Positions 18,410-30,184 of a stretch of DNA of 64,000 nucleotides are shown piece after piece; within the stretch, counting starts at the first letter, position 1; every line of letters begins with the position of its first letter. A program made the position numbers and the translations under genes. The notes under the pieces are model-generated. The model was not told the DNA's origin and ran no database searches. It was given only the letters and a program-made list of their open reading frames with translations. Origin of the DNA: Peronospora farinosa (lineage: Eukaryota > Oomycota > Peronosporomycetes > Peronosporales > Peronosporaceae); NCBI GenBank assembly GCA_947646735.1, contig CANTFK010000239.1, positions 186,001 through 250,000 of the forward strand, read 5' to 3'.

Positions 18410-20632
18410 TTAATTGATGTGTGCTGTATTGCCTTCGTTGATACCAGCATCGCCTATATCTTCATCACCAAAGTCTTCATCATCACTGTAGTCTTCATTG
18501 TTTAAACTTTTATCCTCATCAAAGCCGCCCTCTTTGCTAGCATGCTTCCCAATATTTGACTCCAGCATGACAGCGTCTCCATCCAGCAGCACGCCCAAGT
18601 TTTCAAGCTCGTCTTTGTACTTGGCACTTTCGTTGGCATAACGAATGCCGTGACGTATGTGGCGCAATCGAAGGCCCAGATTAAGCCCCCAAGCAGACTG
18701 TGGGTACGGTTTCTCGTGTGGTACAACAAAGCTGCCGACCATGTCTTTACAACTGCCATGCAATTTTGCATAAACTTGGAATGAGCATAGCAAGACATCC
18801 TTCCAGTACTGTTCGACATGAGGTGAAAGGTTTCTCTCGGTGCGAGGACGACGGACCTTATTGTCCATCAATACCGTTTTCTTCGTGTCGTCATGTGTCT
18901 GGAATGGAAGCAGTCCGATTGTGCGCTTGTTGTACTGGGTGAGCCACGCGCCTAGCTCGAATCTTTTAGCAATATCTGGATAGCGCGAATCATCTGCAGG
19001 TACTACGAAATTGCGTGATATCTCTGCGCCTTCACCATTAATCTCCTTGTAGACCTCAAGACTGGGATCTACGATATCGCGCTTAGTAGCTGCCGGGGAC
19101 TTATAGATGCTCCATACAAAACCGATTTTTTTAAGACGCTCACGGTACAACTCTACATGTTGCGCGTGTGGATGGTGAATGCGTATCTTGTGTACAATAT
19201 GACCAAGCTTTGTTCCCCACGAAGGTTGCGGCCATGTGCTCTCGGATGGCACGATGAAGCCTTGAGGCACATGCGTATCGCCGTAAATTTTCACATACAC
19301 TTCTAACGCCGGCAATACACGATCAACAAAAGTACTTTCGAATGCATTGAACTTGAAACCAAGAGCACCCAACTCCGTTAGCACATCCGCCACGGCGGCA
19401 TTTCGACGTCCAGTACGCCTGATTTGAACCACTTGTTTGCCAAGATGATAACCGCGTAGCGCCTTGGGCCAGGATGCATCGTTCGTTGGCACGACCCACC
19501 ACGATGGTATATCACAGTTGCCAAACTTAGCCTTGTAAAGACGTAGAGCCGGCAGTAACTCCTTGACCCACTTCCCGAATAGCGAGCCCCATGCATAGCC
19601 AATCTTTTTTAGCTTTTGTTTGTCATTTTCCATTTCAGCTCGAAAAATGACTGTCGAGTTAATAGTTTTGACAATGTATCCCAGCTTGATTCCCCATGCA
19701 CGTTCTGGCCACGGTGTGTTGCTAGGCACGACAAAGTCTTGTGCAATGAATGTGTCACCATAGAAAGTCGGATAAAGTTCCAATGCCGGCATTAAGGCAT
19801 TTCGCCACATGTCAGAAGCAAGTTCTGTTTGAAAAAAGCCAAGATTTTTTAAATCTGCTACTTGATGGGGTGACAGCATGTGTTCTTCGAAATTATTCTT
19901 GATTTTTGCTACAGCAACACCCAATCGGTATCCCCAGCTCACTTGTGGCCAAAAAGTGTCGTTCATCGGTACTTTAAATGTATGATGAACATTGCAATGT
20001 CCATAAATGTTCTTGTACTTTTTCAAGGCCGTAAGAAATTGCATTTCCCATTTCCATTGAGCATCACTCCAGATAAAACCCATAGCATCTAATTGTTGTT
20101 TACGTTGCTCGGAAAGACCGTGATCAGCATTTCGACGAAAGATTTGACACTGTGATCCTAATTTGACCCCCCACGTTGATCGTGGCCATTTGGTATCACC
20201 AAAAGGTATTTGAAAATGTTGTCGTACAAATAAATGACCTTCTTCCTGTTGAAAAACTTTTAATCCTGGAATAAGTTGCATTTCCCACACATAAGTTCGC
20301 CAATCGGGAAATAAAAAACCAATACTTTGCAATAGTGCACTTGTATACGGAATATTTCGACCACGTGTAAAGATTCGTAATCGTTTGCCTAAATCCATTC
20401 CCCAAGTCTCTTTTGGCCATAAGGATGACGTTGTCGTGTCATCCTCATTCGATGGTACGACAAATTCAAATGGGACAGTAAAATGACCTTCTAAACGGTA
20501 ATAAACTTGTAATGCAGATAGTAATTGACGATCACGATCAGTTCGAGGTACAATTGGGAGTGAAGATGTAACGATATGACGACGTTGCATCAAAGAGGAG
20601 ATGCCATGACGTCGAAGGAAGAGGTACTTCAT
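18410..20632 (-). CDS. Helicase-associated (HA) domain repeat protein
   Basis: A single exon of 740 residues from the ATG at 20632; upstream in-frame sequence has no earlier ATG. The protein is built from about eight repeats of 65-75 residues. Each starts like 'LLPALRLYKAKFGNCDIP' or 'VLPALEVYVKIYGDTHVP', continues with F-x-V-P and W-P-x-x-x-W-G-x-x-L-G, and ends in a L-x-x-[IL]-G-F/Y-x-W helix. This matches the helicase-associated (HA) repeat expanded in stramenopiles, usually beside a DEAD-box helicase, but no helicase motif is present. The N-terminus (about 25 basic residues) could target mitochondria. The last 40 residues are Asp/Glu-rich. Function unknown; nucleic-acid binding is an inference. 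It is divergent from the dehydrogenase gene (299 bp between ATGs). Confidence 0.75.
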   Translation of the reverse strand: MKYLFLRRHGISSLMQRRHIVTSSLPIVPRTDRDRQLLSALQVYYRLEGHFTVPFEFVVPSNEDDTTTSSLWPKETWGMDLGKRLRIFTRGRNIPYTSALLQSIGFLFPDWRTYVWEMQLIPGLKVFQQEEGHLFVRQHFQIPFGDTKWPRSTWGVKLGSQCQIFRRNADHGLSEQRKQQLDAMGFIWSDAQWKWEMQFLTALKKYKNIYGHCNVHHTFKVPMNDTFWPQVSWGYRLGVAVAKIKNNFEEHMLSPHQVADLKNLGFFQTELASDMWRNALMPALELYPTFYGDTFIAQDFVVPSNTPWPERAWGIKLGYIVKTINSTVIFRAEMENDKQKLKKIGYAWGSLFGKWVKELLPALRLYKAKFGNCDIPSWWVVPTNDASWPKALRGYHLGKQVVQIRRTGRRNAAVADVLTELGALGFKFNAFESTFVDRVLPALEVYVKIYGDTHVPQGFIVPSESTWPQPSWGTKLGHIVHKIRIHHPHAQHVELYRERLKKIGFVWSIYKSPAATKRDIVDPSLEVYKEINGEGAEISRNFVVPADDSRYPDIAKRFELGAWLTQYNKRTIGLLPFQTHDDTKKTVLMDNKVRRPRTERNLSPHVEQYWKDVLLCSFQVYAKLHGSCKDMVGSFVVPHEKPYPQSAWGLNLGLRLRHIRHGIRYANESAKYKDELENLGVLLDGDAVMLESNIGKHASKEGGFDEDKSLNNEDYSDDEDFGDEDIGDAGINEGNTAHIN

Positions 20633-20931
20633 ATTGTGACCACACCTTTGATGAAGTTGTAGTACTTTGGGGGGAATTGTAGTACTTTTGGGTAGTACTA
20701 TATGTGTACTCAAATAGTAGTTTGATAGTAGTACTGCGATATGCAAATGGTTGGGTCTTTTTGAATAACACACTATGGACTTGAACCACCCATCGAGGTT
20801 TTTTCTTTGCTTGAAGTATCTAAATTGCAGCAAAACATCACCGTTTGATGCGCGTAAACATACATACACACACTCCTGCCAATCTCAGTTTTCCTTTTGC
20901 GCGTCTCAGTGCGCAATAATTTCTCCGCATT

Positions 20932-22918
20932 ATGTTCCCCCGTCTAAATCGTTCCGTCGTCGTCTCTAGTCGCTCCATACGCGGCTTCTCCTCGTCTTCG
21001 ATCGTACGTCTCTCTTTCTATTCTCTCTCTCTCTCTCTCTTACATTCTACACCTCATTTGATCTCTTTCTCTATCGCTTTAGGAACGTGTCCCGCTCTTT
21101 ATCAATGGTAAATTCATTCAGTCCAAGACGGACAAATGGATTGACGTTCGTAATCCGGTACGGACATCGACACGACATAATATAACGCCCATATACTCAG
21201 TTCTTACTACATTATATATATACTACACTATACAGGCAACAAATGACGTGATCTGTCAAGTACCTGAAGCCACACAAGACGAAGTATAAACATGACACGC
21301 TCTTTGTTCAGTATATCGACAGAATCCCATGATGACGTAATCGTATGTCTATGCTTTTTTTCCTTCCTGTATATAGATGCGACAAGCAACAGAAGCAGCT
21401 GCACGTGCCTACAAGACATGGAAAGAAGTGGGTGTTCAACATCGTCAACGTGTGATGCTCAAACTTCAGCATTTGATTCGTCAACATACCGAAGAGCTGG
21501 CCCTTTCTATCACTACTGAACAAGGCAAAACACTTGCTGATGCTCGTGGTGATGTCTTTCGTGGACTTGAAGTTGTGGAATTTACTTGTGGAGCGGCAAC
21601 ACTCATGATGGGCGAGACAGCGGAGAATTTAGCCACGTCACTTGATACGTACTCGTATAAACAACCACTTGGTGTCTGTGCTGGTATCTGTCCATTTAAT
21701 TTCCCAGCTATGATCCCATTGTGGATGTTTCCTACTGGTACAGTGACTGGAAATACATATGTACTCAAACCATCCGAAAAGGACCCGGGTGCTACAATGG
21801 TAAGTAGAAAACTTGTAGCTTGATGATAAGGTTGTCTCTATGCACAGCTTTCAATGTTTTGTATCTTGTGTTTTGTGTCTTGTGTTTCGTGTTGTAGATT
21901 CTTGCTCGTCTAGCACAGGAAGCGGGACTCCCGGACGGTGTGCTCAATATTATCCACGGTGCTCACGTACGATATACGATGCTTCCACTTGATCTCTGTA
22001 CAAGAGTTGACGATAATTACTCTTTTGTTACTTTTGCAGGATACTGTCAACTTTATCTGTGACGCGCCGGAGATCAAGGCCATTTCGTTCGTTGGTGGCA
22101 ATCAAGCGGGTGAATACATTCATTCGCGTGGTAGTGCCAATGGCAAACGTGTACAGGCCAATCTAGGTGCCAAAAACCATGCTGTCATCATGCCTGATTG
22201 TGATAAAGAGCAGGCGATTGGTGCTCTTGCTGGTGCTGCTTTCGGAGCTGCTGGTCAACGTTGCATGGCGCTCTCGGTCGTGGTGTTTGTCGGCAAGTCG
22301 AAGGAGTGGGTACACGATATCGTGGAGAAGGCCAAAGAGATGAAGGTGAATGGCGGTCTCGAGCCCGACACTGATGTGGGGCCGCTCATCACGGTAGCGG
22401 CGAAGGAGCGTGCCGAGCGTCTCATTCAAGAAGGCGTTGACAACGGTGCGGACCTTCTTCTTGACGGACGCAATGTAAAGGTCCCCAAGTACCCCAACGG
22501 AAACTTTGTGGGTCCTACGGTGTTGAATAATGTCGATGCTGACAATCCGGCGTACGTGGAAGAGATTTTCGCTCCCGTGTTGGTCTGCACTTCCGTGGAC
22601 ACGCTGGAAGAAGCGATCGAGTTGATTAACCGCAACCCATACGGCAACGGTACCTCGATTTTCACTTCTTCGGGTGCCGCCGCTCGCAAGTTCCAGCACG
22701 AAATTGATGTGGGTCAGGTCGGTATCAATGTGCCGATTCCTGTTCCTCTGCCCATGTTCTCCTTCACTGGCTCGCGTGCATCGATTCGTGGTGATCTGAA
22801 CTTCTACGGCAAGGCGGGCATCAACTTCTACACGCAGCTAAAGACCGTGACGTCGCTGTGGGACTACAACGAGAAGACGCGCTACAGCGCCGTGATGCCG
22901 ACACTCGGTCAGAAGTAA
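20932..22918 (+). CDS. ALDH6A1: Methylmalonate-semialdehyde dehydrogenase, mitochondrial
   Basis: Six exons: 20932-21003, 21083-21157, 21236-21283, 21377-21799, 21898-21966 and 22040-22918, all in phase 0, giving 521 residues. The enzyme oxidises methylmalonate and malonate semialdehydes to propionyl-CoA and acetyl-CoA in valine and pyrimidine breakdown, using NAD and CoA. Seen: a Ser/Arg-rich N-terminus fit for mitochondrial import, then 'VPLFINGKF' and '[19 protein letters not shown]' across exons 2-3, '[15 protein letters not shown]', '[15 protein letters not shown]' with the catalytic Cys, and the C-terminal '[16 protein letters not shown]'. Length is near the usual 520-540. All introns are 73-98 bp with GT-AG ends. 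Exons 1-3 are short and were found by phase and homology. It converges with GLE1 (180 bp between stops). Confidence 0.93.
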
Positions 22919-23098
22919 ACCGTGCGCGTAATGAAACTGAAACATCGACACATCATGCTTCGAAGTACCAGCGTACATGTAAGTTCAAACAGGCAACTGA
23001 CATTTGTTTTACTGTCTGTATTCACACTGCATCATTCCTAAAAGTGGGTGTATCCACAACAAGCTTCGTGTACTATTTACATTGGATGGAAATGGAAG

Positions 23099-25302
23099 TC
23101 AGCGTCTCCGCCCACCACGACCACCACCGCGACCACCCCCGCGGCCACCACGATAGCCGCCCCCACCACTGTCATTACGATCACTTCTTTCTTCGTCGGC
23201 TTCCGAAATCTTCGTCTCCTCAAGCTTTCGTCCGTCAGGCTCGGTCAGCATGCAGCGGTTGGCGTGGTATTGATTGACAAACATCTCTAGTTGTCCCGCA
23301 GCATTAGCAGCACCTGTCTTTGCGTTCTTGCTCAATCGCGGGCACACGTCACGCGCAATGAGCACCAACAGCTTGTGAAATTGTTTCTTGTAGTTCCGCC
23401 AAAGCTCGAAGCCAGCTACTTCCAATATCGTGAGAGTTAGAGCGCCAGTCATGAGGTGTGGCGGTTCATTCAACAGCCAAGCGAGCCATGACCAGCAATC
23501 ACCAAGATCAAGACCTGGCGGGGACGGGCTGCCGTCCCATGGGGCAGTCTGGCGCACCGCAGCTAGTACAGCAGAAATCATCGTTATGCGTCTCGTGTAC
23601 TCCGTTACGTGCTCAAGGCCATCAGGATCAGAACTGTCGCCGACAGCCTTGTGGAAGCCCACAGATATTTTATACTCTGCTATCGATTGTGACGCATGCT
23701 TCTCTGGACTGTCAGGAATAGTGAAGACGCAGGTCGTGTGAAAGTAACCCAAGATGACGTCTGTGAGCTCCGGGGTTTGCACACAACTCATCTTGATCAC
23801 GTGTGCAATTGGGTAACAGGATCTGCAAAAACGAGAATAGGCAACCCGGTTGGCAAAATCAAAAGGTGACAGTCCCACCAAAAAAGGAGAGCACACTTAC
23901 TTGTAATCCGCACGACCCTCTACCTGTTTGGAAAGATTCGAGGCGACCATGTCGAGCGCGAATTTAAAGTACGTCTTACCTGAGGTCTTTGCCATCTGCA
24001 AAAGTACACACTCAGCCAAAGACGCTACTACTGTTGGACGAGATTTACATTGTCGTACCTGTAGAAGTCGCTGAATTTTGCTCACGACATTTTTGATAGC
24101 GGATGGGGCAGCTGCAATTTGGTTGCAAGCTCCAGCCTGCAAGCACATACGTGTTTGTAAGCCACTACCCAAGCAAGAGATACTACATGAGCACCTACCT
24201 CGCGCCTGATCTGCATACGGATCTTCTTCACCGATGGATCAAGACTAGCTAAAATCTCAGCAGTCTCGCGATGGAGTGCTTCCAACCGTTTAATGCACTC
24301 ACGTCCTTCTTTCACATGCTTTTTTACTTGAGTAGCTGCTTCCCTCTCAGCAGCTCTTTTTGCAGCTTCTACTTTTTCACGCTCCGTTTCTTGCTTTTTC
24401 CACGCCGCTGCACGTTCAGCAGCTTGAGCTTTCGCTTTCGCTTGTGCTTCTTCCAATTCATGTTCCGCCTTCCGCTGTGCTTCCTGTGCCTCTTCTTTCT
24501 TCTTATCCTCTTGCAATTTCTACGTCCACACACACAAATATCATCATCACAAAGAAACACACAACACCTTCACAATAACACGTAATCTCACTTTTTCATA
24601 AGCTTCTTGATCCCGCCGGACTTGTGCTTCTTCTTGCTCTCTCTGCTCTTCTTCTCGTCGTTCTTCCTCCTCCCGTGTCTGTTGATAAACACACAATTTC
24701 TTCTCCACATTATCAATAGCCAATCTCTCCATCCTATGGATCTACACCAAGCACAAGCACCACAAACGACCCACGTTAGTCTCCCTTCTCTCTTCTCTCT
24801 CTCTCTCTCTCTCTACCTGCTGTAACTTGACCGTGGCTTCTCTCTCCAGCTGTTGTTGCTTCCTCAATACATCCATCTCTTCTCCTACCCCTTCTTTATC
24901 CACATCCAGTCGTCGTAATTGACCTTCTGCTTTCTCTCGAGCCCGCTGTAAAGTCTCACATAATACTTGATACGCTTCACTACCAGCTACAGACTGCGCT
25001 GCTTTTCGTTCACACAAACGTTCTACCTGTTTCAACAGCTCATGACGTGAATTGTCCGTTAATTGCAGCGTTTCTAGTGCCAAAATCGCTGCATTTTGAC
25101 CATTGACGTCACTGTGTAGTAGACTCTTTTCATCGTCACTGGACGTCGTCGAACTGTCCAAACTGGGCGCACGGAACCGTCTACGACCTTCTGCAACATC
25201 TACGCAGCACTGTTGTATCCCCTGTATGTCCCAATACGCGCTAGTTGTTGCAGTAAGAGCAGACAAAGCAACCTCCTCCTTCAAGGCGACGCCAAACCTC
25301 AT
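23099..25302 (-). CDS. GLE1: mRNA export factor GLE1 with RGG tail
   Basis: Six exons on the minus strand: 25302-24817, 24741-24592, 24519-24199, 24136-24059, 23995-23901 and 23822-23099, giving 617 residues. GLE1 with inositol hexakisphosphate activates the DEAD-box ATPase Dbp5 at the cytoplasmic face of the nuclear pore and acts in translation. Seen: an N-terminal region leading into a long charged coiled coil (exons 1-3, many E-R-E-E-E and K-A-E-x runs), then the C-terminal GLE1 fold: 'QIAAAPSAIKNVVSKIQRLL', 'SCYPIAHVI', 'EYTRRITMISAVLAAV', 'GDCWSWLAWLLNEPP' and 'EVAGFELWRNYKKQFHKLL'. The last ~20 residues are Gly/Arg (RGG-type), which I do not know from yeast or human GLE1. Introns are 62-78 bp; the first contains a CT-dinucleotide run. 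Confidence 0.88.
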
Positions 25303-25535
25303 ACTGGACAATAAAAAAGAGAGCTCCAAATGGGACTATTTTTTTGTGTCAATGTATTTGTAAAATACGTGTGGTGTACATGAATTGGACCGAATGTATG
25401 AACCGTAACCGTAATACAAAGAACCGCAGGACGTCTCCACCATTCATATTGGTCTTACAGTCGACATCACGTTATACCCAAGTGAAAACCCACTCGCCTT
25501 CTTCCTTTCTTCGTGACCCCGAAAACAGCGTAATT

Positions 25536-26105
25536 ATGGTAAGCTGCTGTGTCTATAGGAGATCAAATGACAGACATGAATTGGAGAAACAAATAGAGCG
25601 AGAGAGAGCGAGCAAATGACTTGAAGTTCGTGCCAAAAGACACCAAGAAACCGTTATAACGAGACCGTGACGCAAAAGAACGATTGCGAGGAAGAATGGA
25701 CGTCTATTTGCACGTTAATTCAACGCATTGTTCTATTCATTACAGTCTTTCATCAAGCAGATCACTCTCTCGCTCTCTCTCGCTCTTTCTATAAGCTTTT
25801 TTAGTGTAAAACTGTCACGGACTAACGCTATTTTTCATGTTTTTCTTGCCTTGTTTCAGCCTCGTGACCTTTTGCATCCCACTGCTGCTGATGAGGCTTC
25901 CAAGCACAAGCTTCGTCGTCTTGTCCAGACACCAAATTCGTACTTTATGGATGTCAAGTGTCCTGGTTGTTTCAACATCACGACAGTCTTTAGTCACGCT
26001 CAGACGGTTGTTCTCTGTGGATCGTGCTCTGTCATGTTGTGCCAACCTACGGGTGGTAAAGCTCGTCTTACTGATGGCTGCCAGTACCGCAAAAAGACCG
26101 AGTAA
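25536..26105 (+). CDS. RPS27: 40S ribosomal protein eS27
   Basis: Exon 1 is only the ATG at 25536-25538, followed by GTAAGC; a 321-bp intron ends at 25859 and exon 2 (25860-26105) completes an 82-residue protein, the normal family length. It is a small-subunit zinc-binding protein. Seen: 'PRDLLHP' directly after the start Met, '[14 protein letters not shown]' and '[20 protein letters not shown]', giving the C-x2-C...C-x2-C zinc ribbon. The pyrimidine-rich leader (CTTCTTCCTTTCTTC, ~25,499-25,513) is what one expects upstream of a ribosomal protein gene. The ATGs of this gene and GLE1 are divergent, 233 bp apart. Confidence 0.93.
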
Positions 26106-26772
26106 GTTTAGTTGTGGACCACTCAGGAGCTGGACTGGCGGTCGGTCTCCTTGGCAGAAAAGAACGAGATACTTGACGATGAAAGAAGAGGAAAAAGGAG
26201 AAACCAAGTTGGCTGTGCTTGCTCGGGAGATTTTTTTAGGTTCAGCTCGGACACTTTTACTCGCTCAGGGACTCGATGGATCTGTGAAGAGAGGAAGCTT
26301 TTTTGACCTTTCCAGGTCGACTGAATTGGGTTGGGATGCTATTTCTATCTGATTCATTGGAGTTGTAGCTGCTAACGTAAATCGAGGGACGTAAGAGTTG
26401 ATTATTTTGCGGGGTTTCATCCATTCGATCGTCTTTTTGTCGTCACTTCCTTTGCCGGTGGTAGTGTCAAGTGTTTTTGGCTGTAGAAGCTGTAGGATGG
26501 AGGGTTCAGACGTGGTCGGATCAATGTGTGATAGGCATGTGGTCGCTTGATTTTATTTGTTATTGACTCACCTTCGTGCGAGCACATTATGTTCGTCATA
26601 TCTACGTATAAGAACACCCAGTTCTGTTCTGTTCATGAACGGCCGCCGCTCACTATATTTACTTGCCAGCAGGTCACACGTACCCGATCCCACACCCTGA
26701 TGGGGCAGCTACAGTAGTCTGGTTGCTTCATTTCCACTAGCAAGCATTGTGTCGATAAGTACATGTATACAC
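26106..26772. other. Convergent 3' region of eS27 and importin-alpha-like genes
   Basis: No gene is recognisable; open frames are short and unlike any family. It should hold the 3' UTRs of both flanking genes. Confidence 0.5.
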
Positions 26773-29373
26773 TTACGCGTGAATAGCAGTTCTATCCTTT
26801 TCCGCCACAATCCACAAGCTATCATCTTCCAGGTCCAAGCGTTCGGCGAGTGCCATGATAGACCCCGTCTCCAGCAAGTACGACACCAGTTTGTCGTTTG
26901 CATCGACCATTTCGTCCAGTACATCGACCTTGACTTCATCTTCTGTTGCAGGTTCCTCTTCTTCGTCGGGAAAGGTGGCCGCACCGCCATTCTCTTCCTC
27001 CTCGTTCGATTCATTTGAACCGTTATCCGAGGCAAAGTCGTCTACATCCTGCCGTCGACATCGACCTCCTCCTCCTTCACCTCCTGACTTAGTTGACGAA
27101 GCCTCATCTGAAGACGAGTCGTCCTGCTGTTGCCCCCTTTGCCGTTGGTTTTGTTTTGATCCCTTACCATTGCCTGGGGTCGTCTTTTGACCACGAAGCA
27201 AAGCTGCCTTGCGCTCCTTGGTACGCTGGCGCTTCTTTTGACGCTTGCTACGCTTCGAAGCCTGGCGTGCCTGCTTTTCATTCACCTCCTTCTCCGTTTC
27301 TTCCTTCCAAAGACTCTCCTGATACTTCAGGTGGAAGACCGTGCAGTTGCAGTTCTTGCACACGTTGCATTTGCACTCTGCGCAGAAAAAAGTATCATTC
27401 GAGTGTTTCGAAAACGGGCCGAGACAGATAGCGCACGTGACAAAGTGTTGCTGCCAGATGCGCGAAGCACGCTTCGCCACTGTAGCCGACTTGTGTGACA
27501 CCAGCGTCTCTATGTTCGCAGAAGCCATGAGACTTGCATACGGATTAGGGGAGTCCGTGCGCTTCGACTCCAGCTCACCAACCTGAAGAATGCGTTCCAA
27601 ACCTTCCAGCGCCATCATTACCATACTCGTTTCCTCCAAGAGATTGCCTAGGATCTGAATACAGCCCTGATGAACGAGGTACTCAATTTGACTATCCGAT
27701 CCGCATGATGTAGCATTAAGCACTACCCAGCACGCTTCACTCTTCACTTCAGCATCTGTTGTGTCTGACGCGGCCAGCCCCATCAAGGACGGGATACATC
27801 CTGAGTCAAGCACGCACTGGATTTGATCTACTGTGCCGGCTGCAATGTTTGATAGAGTCCAGCAAGCCTCTTTCTGAATTTCGCGATTCGAATGTGCAAT
27901 CAGTCGCCGCAACGAAGGCACAGCACCACACTCAATTATGTGCTGCGTGTAGTCGTGGTCATCTTCAGCGCATACAATGTTTCCAATTGCACGCAGAGCT
28001 GGTTTCGTGACTCGCCAAGACGAGTGGCTCAGAAGCTCAACAAGCCGAAAGCACACGTCCGAGTCAACTACAGCCTGAATGTGTGTACTAGGCCCATCGC
28101 ACAAGTGCGAATATGCCCAGCATACGTGGCTCAAGATTTCCGTGTCTGTACTCGTTAGCATTTTGGCCAGATACGGCAAGATAAGGCCAATATCAAACAC
28201 TGGCCGCGGTTGGCCATCACACAAGTTACTAATAGTCCAAGTCAAGATACGAAGCAGCGACAGACGATCCCAGGAGGTCTTCTTCAGATTGTTCACAAGT
28301 GGCATCAGCGCTCCAGCGCTCAGCACGAGGTCCCTCGTTGCTGCCCCTTCACCGGCCAAGTTACCAAGAACCCACACGGACTGCTCCAGCACCTACTCCA
28401 TCCACCCCATGTACACGCAAACTCAGCAACCAGGTCACAATGTGCCGATAGGAGACCATTTCTCCTACTACCAGCCTACCTCTTCATTGGACGAGTCCAA
28501 CAACGAAACGAGTGTCGGAATCACCCCATTTTGTAGCAGCACCGATGTGTTGTCCGTGGCTCCTGCTGCAATATTTGTAAGTGCCCACAGCGCTTCCACT
28601 TGAAGAGTCGGTCGATCTCGCAGTCGTAGCCACTTAATAAGTCGTGGCGTCCAGTTCTTTTCTAGCATCTATACGTCAATGAAAGACGAGCCCATAATGA
28701 TCAAAACAGTCACAGCATTGTACTCGTCAGTAAAATAATGTCACTCTCCTATACACACAGGTATACCAATTCATACCTGACGAATCAGTAGATCACGTTC
28801 CGATGATAACAGCACCCGCAACTTCTTGGCCGCTTCCAGTTGAACATCAGCATCTTCCGAGTTCAATCCTGCATCGATCTGATTCAGATCACCTTGAAAA
28901 GTAGCTGAAGCAGTCAAATTTCCAGTAATCATGGATCCATTGAGTCCATTTCTCCCTAGATTTCCACTTGCAAGTCCACTAAGACTACCATTCGCCAAGA
29001 GATTGGCTCCATGTGAAAGATGATGATGATGATGATGATGAGCATGAGAATGCAATGAAAATTGTGGTGTTAAAGCTGCAGTCGAAGTTGTGACTCCTGT
29101 TGGAAGAGACACCCCAGAGCTTCCCATGTGATGAATTGTTGTAGTTGTCGACGTCACAAGTGTCGCATTTCCTCCACAATGGGTGGCTTGATGATGATGG
29201 ACAATGTCCCCATTTTCTGTACGATGAGCACTGGATGTCGACTTTTTGAGTGATAAATTGGCTTGTGATAACGTACTGGGTAATGCAGCGACTGCTGCAG
29301 CTGTAAGTTCTGCTACGTCTGTAGGGGACAAGAGTGCTTTTTGGCTCTTAGTTGGTGGAAATGTCCCACTCAT
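26773..29373 (-). CDS. Importin-alpha-like ARM-repeat protein with zinc-binding C-terminal extension
   Basis: Three exons (29373-28777, 28668-28480, 28392-26773) give 801 residues, against about 530 for a standard importin alpha. Importin alpha binds nuclear localisation signals and hands cargo to importin beta. Seen: ARM repeats with the family signatures 'QVEALWALTNIAAG', 'LEQSVWVLGNLAGEG', 'RILTWTISNLCDGQPRP', 'KPALRAIGNIVCAED' and 'KEACWTLSNIAAG'. The N-terminal 150 residues are Ser/Thr/Gly-rich with a seven-His run and show no basic importin-beta-binding domain. After the ARM repeats comes a Cys cluster ('CAICLGPF', 'FCAECKCNVCKNCNC'), then a Lys/Arg-rich block, then a long acidic stretch. 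Loss of the IBB suggests it may not cycle with importin beta in the usual way (inference). Confidence 0.85.
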
Positions 29374-30184
29374 TGACGTCCAAAAAGCTTGGTAAATTTT
29401 GTGTCACTAGACACTTTTTTTAGTCCTGTGGTTGCTACAATCAAATGAGAAAAAAGAGGACAAAGAGGTGCTTAGAAGATTGATGAGCATACGTCTTGTA
29501 GACGATGGATTGGACTAAAATTGATACGATGGAAAAGATAAGACACGTATGCATGCTTCTAATGTACTTGTAATGATAGATATGGTCGGGAGACGCCACA
29601 CAACGCACCTGTATAAAGACCCTTTAGAAATCGACTTTGAGCTCTTCTTCGTCTGAGAAATAGCGCAATCTGGTCAATTTTAGAGTAAATTGTAACTGTA
29701 ATACGTAATGGTTTAGAATGTATATATTTTATTGTGTATTACAGGCTACGTATGAAACAAGAGCATCAATAGCTAGCTTTATGTCTTGGTACGAAGTTTT
29801 ATTGCAGCTAATAAATAGATCTTAACAAGTTGCGCCTCAGTTGGTAGTAGTAAAGTATATGACGGCTTGTGATATCTGCTTGAAGGAAGGTGATTTCGAG
29901 ACCTTACCACATACATTAATACATAGAGAAATATGGACGAAACGTGATCGATCGTATGGACTACCGTCAATAGTACCAACTTTTAATTTCTTACTAATAT
30001 TGTTTTCCATACACCGTTTCTCCATGTTTGCAGCGCTGCATCTCTTTTTTATTCATTCATGCACAGGATTGAGCTCTACGTGTCCGTCAACTCAAGAATG
30101 TATCCATCTTCACTGAAAAAAACCGCTGCCGGAATGAAATTGGCTACGGAACAAGATGTAGCCATTCACTCCACTTGAACCCGT
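29374..30184. other. Intergenic, AT-rich, no gene seen
   Basis: No recognisable coding sequence. It must contain the importin-alpha-like promoter on its left side and the 3' UTR of the RFWD3-like gene on its right. Confidence 0.45.

Noticed and set aside
26855..27500. Plus-strand ORFs with Ser/Pro/Cys-rich sequence
   Set aside because: They are antisense to the acidic and Lys-rich extension of the importin-alpha-like gene.
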